Positions 33,392-45,230 of a stretch of 64,000 nt of DNA are shown here, piece after piece. The position numbers and the translations under genes were made by a program. The notes under the pieces are model-generated. The model was not told the origin of the DNA and did no database searches. It was given only the letters and a program-made list of their open reading frames with translations. The stretch's first letter is position 1. Each line of letters opens with the position of its first letter. The DNA comes from Arabidopsis thaliana (taxonomy: Eukaryota > Streptophyta > Magnoliopsida > Brassicales > Brassicaceae), in NCBI RefSeq assembly GCF_000001735.4, contig NC_003071.7:2305001-2369000 (forward strand), read 5' to 3'.

Positions 33392-33948
33392 CCAATCCGT
33401 AAGTGTCGGTCTTATGTAGTTTCTTTCAAACTAGTCACTAGATCTGATCAAACTAGTTTTTGTTACATTCAGGTACCTTTCGTGTGCAAACGAGGACGAG
33501 ATCTTGCATTATCAGAAGGCAAACATGTGAAAGCACAAGCACTTTGGTGTTCACAACCAAAACATAAGAATGTCCATAAGATTTTGCTTCAGAGAGATAT
33601 GCTGAAAGCACAAGCACTAGTGGGTAGTTTCATCAGTTATTATACTATCTGGTAATCACTAGTTTGATGGACGTTCATACAATGCATCTAAAGAAATGTA
33701 TAATCGTTGGATCGTTGATACAAGTTAGGTTAGATAATGTATATGCCAAATCTAGTATATGGCATAGCGTTTTCTAAAATAAAACCTTGGATTTGCAGGT
33801 TTGTAGATGGTTCCGAAATGATCAAATTGCAATGAAAGTACAAATGTAAATTAGAGATTTGAGAGTGAATCTTATTTCTTATACTATGAAATCATTTATG
33901 TGAATATATATATATTAGTGTAGCTAAATAGTAAAACTTATATTAACA
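33392..33948 (+). other. ORG4 3' UTR and spacer
   Basis: No other gene. A possible 3' UTR intron is suggested by GTAAGTG just after the stop and TTCAG near 33472. Confidence 0.35.
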
Positions 33949-35272
33949 CTAGGTTAGGCCCGCCTATATAAGCGGGTTTAAAAAACAATTATAAACTTTT
34001 ACGATGATATTTGAATTCTAAATAGTAAATGATAATCCCTATTTTAAAAATATTTAATTTAGTAACTTTGTTTTGAATAGAATTTCAATATTACAATTTT
34101 CATTTTGGTATGTACTTAGTGACTTTAAATATATCTTATTGATGATATTGAAATTTTAAATAGTAGTCAACACATTTTTTTGTATTTTGTTTAGTAATTT
34201 TCTAAAAACCAAAATTTTAATCTTACACATTCTATTTTTCTATACAATTTAACTATTTATTTCATCATAATAATCCCGATTTTGATTCTACAGCCATAGT
34301 ACCTCGGACTCGGAAGTTATAACGAAAATGGCTAACTCAATAGCGAAAATTTATAATTAATTTTTTCACCGCATATTCTTAAATGATTTTTTAAGAAGCC
34401 TTTAAAATCTCTTAAAAAACCTTGTAAAGTTTTTTAAAAGCATTGTAAAGTTGCTAAAAATAAAATTTTAATCTTACACATTCTATTTGGCTATACAATT
34501 GACTACCTATTTCATCATAATAATCCCGATTTTGATTATGCACATGTTATTTTAATGGATAAATGTTAAATTTTATATCAAAATAATATGTATAACATAT
34601 CAAATCAATATAATTACTTCATATTAAAATATTTAACAAATAAAAAAACATAATGAACCAAAAAAGAAAACCACAAAATGTTTTGGAAAAGAAACATTGT
34701 TCAACATATAGTTTTCCTATATTCTATAATCTCATAAATTAGTTTTACCTAATGTCAAACTCATATGAAATGACTTAGAATTTATAAATAAAACACAAAA
34801 AAATTATATTAACATTTTCATCAAATAATAAAAAATCAATCCCTCTAAGCCCTATTTTCCTAATTTTTGTTGTTTTCACTAATATTACATTGAAAAATAC
34901 AATTTTATCCAACTAAATTAATGTAAATAAATTATTTAGTTATTTTAAACTTGAGCGGTCTTTTTAATTAGTTATTATCCATACTAATGATTTGGCTTTA
35001 AATTAATACATGCTAGATTTATTTAATTGACCAATAACACATGTAATCAAATTTGTTAATTTTCTTTTTGATTAATAAAAATAATTGTATATATTTGTAG
35101 ACATAAAAATTAATATATGTAAATTTGTTTACTTTTTTAGGTTTTCTATTTCTCTTAGAGAATAAAAAGGTTAAATGTTTAATGACACATGTAAGCATCT
35201 TATCATTAGACTTATCACGTGTTATGATCTCGTGAGTTAGTAATTTTCAAAACCGTATTTTATATAATAAGA
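33949..35272 (-). mobile_element. Non-autonomous Helitron-like element
   Basis: On the minus strand the element begins TCTTATTATATAAAATACGG after an A (35273 is T on plus) and ends with a hairpin CCCGC/GCGGG (33959-33963 and 33972-33976), ten bases, then CTAG (33952-33949), followed by T. These are the three Helitron hallmarks: TC start, hairpin about 10 nt before CTRR, and A/T insertion without duplication. The 1.32-kb interior is AT-rich with no Rep/helicase, so it is non-autonomous. The same 5' end occurs at 25251, on the plus strand. Confidence 0.75.
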
Positions 35273-37519
35273 TGTTAAAACTTATATACATATTTTTTTT
35301 AATTTGAAATATTAGTTTTAAAAATTCAAGAAAAAGATATTGGAAAGAGATAATATGAGTGATATAAATTTTATTGTTATCCCTTGTACATTTAATATTT
35401 AGTAAAATAAAACTTAAATCTTTAAACTAATCTACAAAAAAAAAATCCCAAGTAGAGTTAGAAAATATTTATCATTTTATATACCATATGTCAAATCTTG
35501 GAATCATTTTGCTTTTTTTAATGTCTCCATATATATAAATCTAAACTCTTTATTAAAGTTACAAATCGCAGTTTGACATTGCATCCATAAAATCCACCTT
35601 TTTCCTTCACTTCCAACTCCAAATGCCACATACATAACTTTATACAGATTTAGATCAATAATATAATGCAAAAAATTATAACCGTTACAAAGTAAATTTT
35701 TTTATTCAAAATCTTATACTAAAAGACAAAAAAAAAAGTTAAAGTATTGAACACGACAAAAAAATAAAGAACATGTGGATAATTTTTCTTAACAATGTAA
35801 ATGAGGAGAAAAAAAAAAAATCACGACATAAATGTTTTTTACATTGTCTATTTATTTATTTTGAACTATGATAACCATGCATATTCAATAACAAAAAAAA
35901 GGTTTAAAGTAACTTTACAATGATATTAAAATCTAGATTTTTTTTTTTGAAAAGTTGTTTTTTCTGCATGCATTAAGTATAAAGAAACATAAAAGTTGTT
36001 ACAATTAAAGGTGATTTAGTCAGCAATTTTGTGTTGTTCTTTCATTATTGTCTAATATTAATTTTTATTTTATTTTATGCATTTAAAGCACTATATACAT
36101 ACTTGCACAAATAAAATTACTACTCTTAGACAAGCAATATAAAAATATAAACATAATATGCATTTTATATATTTATGATAATAGTTCAATTAGTAGTTTA
36201 GTACTTAGTAAATTAGTAATATAGTGACTGTTTTGTAATAAAGATAAACATATAATAAACAAGCAAAAGAAACTACTAGTCTAGCAGCATCCCAAAGGAC
36301 TAAATTTAAGTTCAAAAAATAAAATAAAAATCATCTAACTAGATAACACCATATTTAGGATTATTTATTCTGCTCAAATAATTTTTAATCATATAATACT
36401 TGTTTCAGTAAGATATATAATACACTGAATTTACTTTTATAAATAATACGTTATTTGTTATACAAAATATCATTTATTTTCTTAGTTATATATGAAAATA
36501 TATTCCATGTTCCCTACAATTGCTTAGAACCATCATTGTATCAAAAGAATTATTTTACGTTTTTTCGTTTTTGTTTTTTGGCGATGTTAGAAATTAAAAA
36601 TAACCTCTATAGAAGTCTTACTTCTTTTTTGCCTCAATAACGTGCAATACAATATGCAAATTAGATTTTGATGTAGATAAAACGACTTAATTCTCACAAA
36701 TTATTAACTCATAGTTTTCGTAAACATATGATACTATTTTTTCTAATTTTTTTTATTTCTTTGCTTCTATTTTATTTATATTTTTCTTATATTACTATAT
36801 TGCTGCAGTTTTCATTTTATTTTTCTAATTAGAAACAATATAACATTTCTACATTTTTCAATATATTTAAATTTTTAAATATCACATATCATTCAAATTC
36901 TAAATTTCAATGAAAAGAACCATAAATTTATAAAACAGATTTTCAAATAATTACTGTTACATACACATGGGTACACATTTTATATACGATCAAAATTTTA
37001 GTTTTAACTTGGTTTTTCTCTTACTTTTATTTTAGCAAAGTTCAAAAAATATTCGAAAATTGTCAACTTCAATATTATACACCACCAAAAAAAAAGTTTT
37101 CTAGCCAGCCGTTTTCAATATCTCTTGGCTTTTTCTAACTTTTAATTTATAACAATTTTGGCATTCTCTGAAATGAGTATGTAACCATATTAAAATGGTA
37201 GGTCCTAACTTATTTTTTTTTGGTTTAAAAGTGTAGGTCCTAACTTTTTTGATCTTCTTGTGTCATTTAAAAATCACAAACCAATTATCTCCTTCCATGT
37301 GAATACATTTGTTACCTTAACTCTGAGTTACTGTACATTCAACCTTGAATCTTTTGTTCTTGAGATTTTAAAAAGTATCTTTTCCTCCACTAAATCATGA
37401 TTCTATTTAGTTTAGTTTAGTTTTGTTTTCTTTTTTATTTTGTAGTGCTCTCAACCACTCTGACTTGAAAACAAATCAAACCGAAAAAAAAAAAAAAAAA
37501 AACGACTAAGAAGCTAGCA
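35273..37519. other. AT-rich spacer and promoter side of the MYB-like gene
   Basis: About 2.2 kb with many A and T runs and no ORF, element end or RNA gene that I can support. A run of about 20 A stands just upstream of the next start codon (about 37482-37502). Confidence 0.5.
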
Positions 37520-40500
37520 ATGAGTTCCCAAGAGATGAAGAAGCAAGAAAAAGGAAACGAAGTTGTCACTTTCGAAGAAAATCCTAGCACTTATGTTCAT
37601 CATCACACGAAAAAAGCCTCAATGGTTTTAAGTGAGCAAGAAATAGAGGTTATTCTACAAAGTAATAAGGAGACATATAATGAAAAATTAGAAAAAAATA
37701 CGAAAGAGAATGCTGAGAAAGTTGGTATTGAAGAAGGAAATGGTTCATCTTCAAAGATCACGCCATGCATTTTCTACACATCTGATGAAAAGGCACGATT
37801 GAGGTGGTCAAGCGACCTTCACGATTGCTTTGTTAATGCTGTGGAAAAACTTGGTGGACCTAACAGTTAGTAACCTAATTAAATTCTTAATTCCGATTAT
37901 TAGTTTATATTTCTTGAGTTTCTTCAATATTTCTTCACTTATATTGATTTACTTTAAACATTGCATGTTTTATCTATCATAAAATTATACATTTCTCCAT
38001 ATTTTCTTTGGATTTTATGACTAATTATGAATACATACATGCATGTAATCTATTTTGAAATTAATCTTTATAGATTTGTGATCAGTTACATGGATATAAA
38101 AGTTTATATTCAAAAAAATCAGTTTTATCATTCATTGATCTTATGATATATTCTTAGGAGGAAAAAGAAGATCAACGCTACAACTATTTTGTGTGTTTTA
38201 GATTATATTTGATTCGCTTTACATAATTTAAAAATATATATGTGATTTGTGTTCTTGCAGACAGTCATAAACAAATAATATTTCTGTTTTTTTTCTTGCA
38301 TAACAATCATAAACAAATGATATATATGCTTGATCTTATTTATATTTAGTTGTATTTAACTTGGATCATTTTTCAATATAGATCATTTTCATAATTATTT
38401 TAACACTTTTTGGTTATTACCAGAATAAGGCATGATTAAAATTTCTTTAGAAGTTTAACTGATATCAAATATTTTACATATGTTCATTTTTTATATGTTT
38501 ATTATTTTGAAAATTGAAACTTTTAACACTATTTTGTTGACCTAAACTTTAAATTTGTGTTGATGAAATTTAAGATATTTAAGTAGTTAATCATGATTTT
38601 CATTTCTGTTTTTTAGCAACAAACTTGGAATGTTTATGATTTATCCAACATTTTCTTTGCGGCGAATAACTTTTTATGCGTTCAAATATGTTTATTTTGG
38701 ATTTTTCGTTATGCCCGATCATTATTTTGTCGTTTTAATTTATGTCAAATTTAACAATAACATAATGTTACCACGCGTCATTGCATTCATATTCTTTTGA
38801 AAAAATAGTCGCGTATTGGTAACGATTTATTTTTTTGGTTACACAATGGATTAAAAATATGTATGGTTGAATAGTTGACTCTTACACATTCTAGGGCTAA
38901 AACATCCAAAATAATTTTTGCATTATTAGTGAGATTACTAAGTTTATATGTAAATAGGTGTTGATACATATAACAGATACAAAACTTATTTCACAAATAT
39001 TTCTGTTTTTTTGCAGAAGCGACGCCAAAAAGTGTTAAAGAGGCAATGGAAGTTGAAGGAATTGCACTTCACCATGTGAAGAGTCATCTTCAGGTAATTA
39101 TTTTTTTTTATTTTTATTTTTTGTCAAACCTTCAGATAATTATTTATATTCTTATATTTTGCGTATAACTCAGAATTAGATTTTGATTGTCTATAATTTA
39201 TTTAATGTTTAATTAAGTCTTCTTATATTTTCAGAAATTTAGACTTGGAAAGTGTAACATACGGGGTGGAACAAATCAATATGTTAGACGTATGTTCATC
39301 ATTGCCTTAAATTTATATTTTATTTTGTCATTTATTTGGTATTATTTAATTGAAAATAAATTTTTAAGTTTTTTTCATCAAAAACTAATTTTAAGTGTTT
39401 TATCCTAGGAATATATTTTTACGACTTTTTCAATCTATATTTCTTAATATCATATATTAAATAAGGTTATGACATATAAAAAAACTCATATGACCACTAT
39501 AATTAAATTTTAAAATTTGATTATTTTTGGTTGATGTGTCTTTTTCATGGTATCATATTAATACCTAAAAATTTAATATTTTAGTTAACTAAAGACAAGT
39601 GATATTAAACATAATGGTTTAATTCATATTATAAGAAATCATATAAATAACTGTTATTCAGTTTTTCTTATTGTATTTTTTTTATTTTTTCATATATATA
39701 AATAACATTATAATCATTTTTTCGTTAAATCAAAATCCGCCCAAACATAATAATGTCGTGCCATTTATCTTGTTTTTTAAAACTACTCGCGATTGTATTT
39801 TGTTTATCTTATTGTATAAAATATATTTTTTTCAAACAAGTAACCAAAAGAAATTATTGTCTTGTCTTTTATCTTTGTTTCTCAAGGTTTTAAAACTGCT
39901 CGTGAAATAAGAAAAACATGTGCTTCATTAAACTCACATCGCCCACAAGTAAATATGTAAGAAAAAAATTATGTATTTATATTAGAGTTATTATTATTTT
40001 TAATTTAATCATTCTATAAAATCTTATGAGAGTTAACATATTGAGTAGACAACCTAGATTAATGGGAGCTGTAAAACCAAAACCAAAAAAGGAGAAAGAA
40101 GTCCAAGGATCACTCTACATGCTTATAGAGGTAAACTTAGTATCTTAACTTTTACATATATATGTGTGATGGTTTATGGTTAGCATGTGTAATAAAAAAA
40201 AGTTTGAAATATTTTGTAGAACGATTTACGTTTACAAAGATGTCGCGAAGAACAAAGAATGCAAAAGGCATTAGCAACAAAAAATCAAGGCAATATGTTC
40301 GAGACACAACATTTAAAGGCAAGTATGACTTCAACTTTACCTAGTCAACACAATAAACAAGAGCAATGGTTCGTACCATTTTCATACCATTTTTCCGGAG
40401 GACAGACAAATCCATTCACAATGAACTATTCACAACTACAACCATCTATCACCATTCCACAAAATACCACTTCTGTCGAAGATTTTTGCAACGACGGTAT

Positions 40501-41207
40501 GGCTTGTCTTTCATTGAGTGAGTTAAACGCAAGGAATACATTTCCAATGTATGAGGCATCAATACATCCAACTCAAGGAAATCTACAGTTCAACGACGAC
40601 AATCAAAGTTACAATATGGCTCAAAGTTTTATCAATCCATATATGTCTATAGAGTCACAATCCATGCCTCACAAGAGTCAACAACAACTTCAGCTCAACA
40701 ATGATTGTGTCAATCATGACTCATATTGCAATGCAACTTTTTTATCGGTCACGGTACCACCAACAATTGATTCTCTTCATCAGGTAATGGTACTAATGTT
40801 TTTCAGCACATGAACTAGATTTGATAGTTTCAATATTTTTATCAATAACATATATTCATAGATTTTTTTTTTCTTTTGTGATGTTTTTTTTTCAGGACAC
40901 TTTAAACAATACAATTCTTTTTCCAACGACACTACAAGCAATACCGACATCTGTGTCACACAATACGTACATGAGTTCATATCCTTCATACAATACTGTT
41001 GAAGTTGTTAAAGCTCAGCTCAATGCATTACAAGATTCAAGCACTAGCCAAACACAAGAAACATTTTCTCGTGAAACCAACTTATCGTCTATAGTCACAA
41101 GGGATGAAGCAGATCCAGTGGATAAGTATATTGATTGGAACAAAGTTGGAGAAACTGATATTGAACATGATTCAGTCGAAGTCCTTGAGGCTTTAGGTTT
41201 GAAGTAA
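37520..41207 (+). CDS. GARP/MYB-like (G2-like, MYB-CC-type) transcription factor
   Basis: Exons read as 37520-37865, 39017-39093, 39235-39289, 40033-40130 (least certain), 40220-40783, 40896-41207; about 483 aa. The single MYB-like HTH spans the first three exons: RLRWSSDLHDCFVNAVEKLG, then GPNKATPKSVKEAMEVEG and HHVKSHLQKFR, the GARP signature. A charged helical segment (NDLRLQRCREEQRMQKALA) stands where the MYB-CC coiled coil is found. The long C-terminal part is rich in Gln, Asn and Ser, as in activation domains. It is a probable nuclear DNA-binding protein, and position matches At2g06020. Intron 1 is 1.15 kb. The exon between 39290 and 40033 may be incomplete: an extra open stretch near 39887-39930 could belong here but does not fit the phase cleanly. 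Confidence 0.8.
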
Positions 41208-41322
41208 GTCCTTAATTAATTAACCTTAGTAATGTAATACTATTTGCTACTCGTGTGTTATTTTGTATAGAACAAACATCATAAGTTTGTATTCGTAATC
41301 GTATTGGTTGAATAATATTAGA

Positions 41323-41512
41323 GTATCTCCATCAATGAGAAACAAAAAGTTTCTCAAAAAAGAAAAATATTAATATTTTATTATATTTTGATTATATAAT
41401 TAAATTTATATCATAGTGAAAAAATTGAACCAATATAAGAGAGAAAAATGTCATGATTGGATATAGAGAGTATCTCAAACTCTTTTAAGAGTTTCCCAAT
41501 GGAAATGGTCTT
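41323..41512. mobile_element. Short MITE, CCATTGG-GAGAT end family
   Basis: Left end GAGTATCTCCATCAATGAGAAAC and right end GTTTCCCAATGGAAATGGTC are imperfect inverted repeats, with TTA on both outer sides (a 3-bp duplication would suit PIF/Harbinger). The interior is AT-rich. Related ends occur at 44160-44306 and 52673-53585. Confidence 0.5.
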
Positions 41513-41739
41513 AGTATATTACAATCTGTATTGTATTCTATTGAGTAATTACTCTTCACTTAAAAAAAAACATTTTTAACGCTACAATTTTGTCATCTTT
41601 ATTTTTGTTTTTTGTAACAAAATCTATTTAGATATTAGATGGAAGATTATTTTCGTTTTTTTTTACTTGGACCTAATCTATACATTTACCTTGAAATAGA
41701 ATGAAAATTACGTATAAAATAAAAACATACGTATAAAAC

Positions 41740-41935
41740 TATAAACAATGACTTGTGCCTTGTTCACTACAAGTTTTGCTTGTCTGGTTATGAAGTCTTT
41801 GGTTTCTAGTTTTGAGAGTTCGGTTGTCATCAGGATAGGAGAAGGGACCTCCAATGGGAGGTTCTCTTGGCAAATTTGGTTGGCTCTCTTGAATTATAGT
41901 AATTAAAATAAAGCTAAACTGATAAAAAAAAACCT
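41740..41935 (+). mobile_element. LINE 3' tail remnant
   Basis: A mixed-composition stretch ending TAATTAAAATAAAGC, then AAACTGATAAAAAAAAA looks like the last about 200 bases of a LINE (AATAAA, then TGA plus A run). The target duplication is not convincing. Confidence 0.35.
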
Positions 41936-41982
41936 GTTGTAATTCTCACATATCTAACCACTTTAGTTAGATCTCTTGCTTT

Positions 41983-42154
41983 CTTGTCTCTCACACAGAT
42001 TTTGTTTCTTGTTCTAAAGAGAGACAAAAGCGTTTTCCTCCAAAGACTACATTGTTAATTACTATTCTCTTGTCTCTTACACAGATTTTGTTTCTTGTTC
42101 TAGAGAGAGACAAAAGCGTTTTCCTCCAAAGACTACATTGTTAATTACTTGGAT
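41983..42154. repeat. Tandem duplication, 86-bp unit, two copies
   Basis: TGTCTCTCACACAGATTTTG to TTGTTAATTACT is repeated head to tail with three or four differences. It contains CCTCCAAAGACTAC in both copies. No coding sense. Confidence 0.9.
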
Positions 42155-42189
42155 ACACTTACATAACACAAGGACACACATACATATAC

Positions 42190-42797
42190 GGGGTTGACAC
42201 AAATAGCACAAAACAACTTTATTATTCCAAAAATAGTACATTCTTTTGAAACTTCCAAAAATAGCATATAAAGTTTTTAATTCTCTATAAATTAATTAAA
42301 TAATAAAGTTTTTTATTACCATTTGTATCAATCTCCCAAATAAAAATGAGAGCAAACACTAATCTAATATTAAATTAAATCAAAAAACTTTTAAATAGTG
42401 GAAATATATACCCTAAATTAAAATAAAAAACCCAAATATAATAGTACAAACTAATTTTAAAATGAAAAATCTCTTTTAAATGGTGAAAATATATACCCTA
42501 AATTGGAAATAGGAAACTCAAATATAATATCATAAACTAATATTAAAATGAATCAAAATTTCTTTTAAATAGTTGAAATATATACCCTAAATTGGAAATA
42601 GAGAACCTAAATATAACATTTTAAATTTATTTCTAATTTATTTTGGTTGAATAGATTTAATATAAAATTGTGGTTTTATTATTGTCACTTTTAAAAAAAT
42701 TTCAAATAATTATTTGAGTGCTATTTATGTCTAAAAAACTTTGTAATGCTATTTTTGTCCAAAAAACTTTAAAGTGTGCTATTTGTGGGAATTTCTC
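42190..42797. mobile_element. Mutator-type MITE with 9-bp target duplication
   Basis: TACATATAC occurs on both sides (42181-42189 and 42798-42806). The ends carry CACAAATAGCAC in inverted orientation (left after GGGGTTGA, right after GAGAAATTCC), with further AAAAATAGCA repeats inside both arms. A 9-bp duplication is characteristic of Mutator-like elements. The 608-bp interior has a threefold tandem repeat and no transposase. Confidence 0.8.
42370..42625. repeat. Threefold tandem repeat inside the Mutator-type MITE
   Basis: Unit about 90-100 bases, with the shared core AATATATACCCTAAATT, then AAATATAATA and TTTTAAAT. Copies start near 42390, 42480 and 42570. Confidence 0.75.
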
Positions 42798-42972
42798 TAC
42801 ATATACTACTTCTACTTGACACACACACACTTGCAAACTTGCACTTAGACCTAATGATGGCTCTTACACAAGACAAGTAGCCACCCTACATGCATTGGAA
42901 CTCTCACCCCTTGATTCACTCTTCTACTCTAACCCTTAGACTTACAACACAACACTCTTTAACTAAACATAC

Positions 42973-44155
42973 TTGGGCCTAAATCATCTTCAGCCCATTA
43001 CAACCTTATTACAAAACACAAAGCCCATATGTTTGTTGACTTTCTTCTCTTCCTTTGACTTTTCACTTCACGACATCATCTTCTTCTTCCTCTGTTCTTC
43101 ATCTTCTTCTTCTTCCTTTGCAGATTCAATCAAAGATACAATTCCAACAAAACCACAAAGACGACTCTCTTCAGAGAGTTTTGAGAGGGTGAGAGAGCCG
43201 TGCTCGGCGTTGTTAGAAAGAAAGCTGAGAATTGCAACTGCTTACAAGGTAAGAATCACTCACTATCCATTTCCATATTTCTTCATCAATCGAGCTTAAT
43301 GCAGCTTTTTCGCCTTTTAATTTTGTCAATTCGAAGTGTTTAGAATTGTGGATTTGATGTTCTTGTTATTGATCACTAAATAGACAATGGTGATAGATAA
43401 ATGAACTTAAACAATGATCTAAAGCTTCGTTGCTTGTTTTTCTTCTTAAGCTCCTCTTTGATGTCTTACTTTCGCCTCTCCTCTGTGTGGTAGTAAGAGT
43501 TTATAGAAGAATTATCTTCGTGCTCTTTTTATTTATTTTCAGCTTTGACACAAAAGTTTTATGATTTCACAAGAACCCTTCAGTTGTTGATGTTGTCGCT
43601 TCTCTCGAACCATATTTGTCTTAAGGTATTAAAACTTGTCCTAATTCTCCTTGTCTTATTGGTGATGGATTTGAAATTCTGTACTTTCCTGCACACTATT
43701 CCTTAGCTAAGAATTCATTGTCTTTGAACTTGAGAAAGTGATCTTATTAGAAAGTTTTATATGTTTTTGAATTGATTGTGATCTTTATTGGTACTGCATT
43801 AAGAATTAATCTTTGTGCTCCTGGACTAGTATTGGTAAGGAATACTGCCATTTTTTATCTCCTTATGTGAAGTAAACCGTCTTTGCTCATATAGTTTGGT
43901 TTCTCTTTCACAGAGCAATGTCGACAAGCTGATCAAGAGTCTCTTGGATTTGTGCTTCTGTACTTCTTAAGAGGAAGGTGTGTTGACTTTTCGACTTGTT
44001 CTTTGTGTTCTTCTTAAGACTTGTTCTTTGTGTTCTTGGATATATGTTCTTTTTGACTTCTATACTTCTTAAGAGAAAGAAACTAGTTAACATTGTTTTC
44101 TTTAGCAAGGTATTGATTTTTCTTTTTGAGATCTACAGATTGTGGAAAACAATTT
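42973..44155 (+). other. Possible spliced non-coding transcript or gene remnant
   Basis: A CTTCTTCTTC-rich leader-like stretch (43060-43120) and a region ending GCTTACAAG|GTAAGA (43250), together with a pyrimidine tract and TTTCACAG at about 43914, have the look of a 5' exon and splice sites. The reading frame at 42973-43299 has no family resemblance and the downstream part has only tiny frames. It could be a long non-coding RNA, an upstream exon of the GNAT gene or a decayed gene. Evidence is weak. Confidence 0.2.
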
Positions 44156-44159
44156 GAAA

Positions 44160-44306
44160 CATTTTGAAGAGAACCCCACTTCACTACCACTGGATTATGA
44201 AATTTTTTCAAAAAAAAAAATACAAGCTCTCTTCTTACAACTTTTCACAATTAATATTGAAGAATGGAAGAGAGAGGGCTCTCACCATTGGAGATGGTCT
44301 TAGTTG
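44160..44306. mobile_element. Short MITE of the CCATTGGAGATGGTCTTAG family
   Basis: The right end, CCATTGGAGATGGTCTTAG (44285-44303), matches the ends at 41512 and 53585. The left end is less clear (CCACTTCACTACCACTGG). It ends in GA-rich and A-run DNA. Confidence 0.4.
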
Positions 44307-44447
44307 CGGACATCTTGGTAAATCTCGTTTATAGGATTTTCAGATGAAAAAGTTGTTTTAGGCTATTGTCTTTCTAAGGGCTAAGTTATTTTTCTTGTGT
44401 TTTTGGACTTAAGTTTTGATTTCTTTCGTTCGAGTTTAAAGTTTCTT

Positions 44448-44705
44448 TCGTATATTCTTTTTTTTTTTTTATTAATCTTCTTGAAAAAACATACATATTA
44501 AAACTGATCATAAATGTATTAGTTTTTGTGATTTACAGTTTTTTATAATTCTAACCAATGATATTTAATTATTTGTTTTGAAGTTTATAATTCATCAATA
44601 ATAACTAATAAATAGTATATAAAAAAATTTAAAAATCAACTTTTTAAAAATATATATTTTTAAAAAAATAAATAATAAGGAACCGAAAGAGTAGTTTTTA
44701 TATCT
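44448..44705. mobile_element. AT-rich MITE, same family as in OPR3 intron 2
   Basis: The interior segment (CCAATGATATTTAATTATTT, then TTCATCAATAATAACTAATAAATA) also occurs at about 55787-55850. Both copies are bordered by runs that resemble CTCCCTCTGTT-type ends, more visible in the OPR3 copy. Confidence 0.55.
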
Positions 44706-44784
44706 TTCGATTTCGCACTAGTTTCTACAGAATTTCATTACATTCTTGGAGATGTTCTTATTCATCTACCAGTATAACTTTCTT

Positions 44785-44826
44785 CAATTAGGCGTTTTTT
44801 TTTTTTTTTTTGTCGGCAATTAGGCG
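44785..44826. repeat. Minimal retroposon scar with target duplication
   Basis: CAATTAGGCG occurs at 44785-44794 and 44817-44826. Between them are only 17 T and GTCGG. On the minus strand this is CCGAC plus a poly(A) tail, the very end of a LINE-type transcript. Confidence 0.65.
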
Positions 44827-45230
44827 TTTAGTTTCATGTATCGTTCACAGCCAGTTTAATTCAAGAAAAATCTAAATGAAAAAACTATAAATAATGAAAC
44901 GTCGGCAACTTTATATTTTTCTACTTCAATATTGAGCTGTTCTAAAGTATTTCATTGTTCCCTTTTAAAATAAGTTGTTTGTGTGGAGGTTAAAAATAAC
45001 AGATGCCAATTGTCAGGTCCCGCAAGATACCATCTTCTCAAAAGTCCAATCAATCTACGCTTTTCAATTCGCCACGTCACAGAATCCTGACCGTTAGATA
45101 CAAACGCGCCAACTCGTTTGTACCCAGGCGGAAAATGACTATATTACCCTTATTCATTATCATCTTTATCCATTTGACGGTAAACTAAAATTCTCTCTCA
45201 GGTCAAACTTTGCTTTCTGGTACGGCGGCG

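Noticed and set aside
37482..37502. A run before the MYB-like start codon as a LINE tail
   Set aside because: Upstream DNA shows no LINE end sequence and no target duplication.
39887..39950. Extra exon of the MYB-like gene (open stretch with FKTAREIRKT)
   Set aside because: Its acceptor is plausible but the end phase does not join the following exon with a clear GT donor; left out pending cDNA.
41740..41945. Target duplication (CTTGTTC/CCTGTTG) around the LINE tail remnant
   Set aside because: Only a weak partial match at an uncertain left border; likely chance.
45210..45230. Upstream extension of the GNAT frame
   Set aside because: The extension has no ATG; it begins at a TTG codon. The ATG at 45231 gives a normal transit-peptide start and the expected 288 aa.
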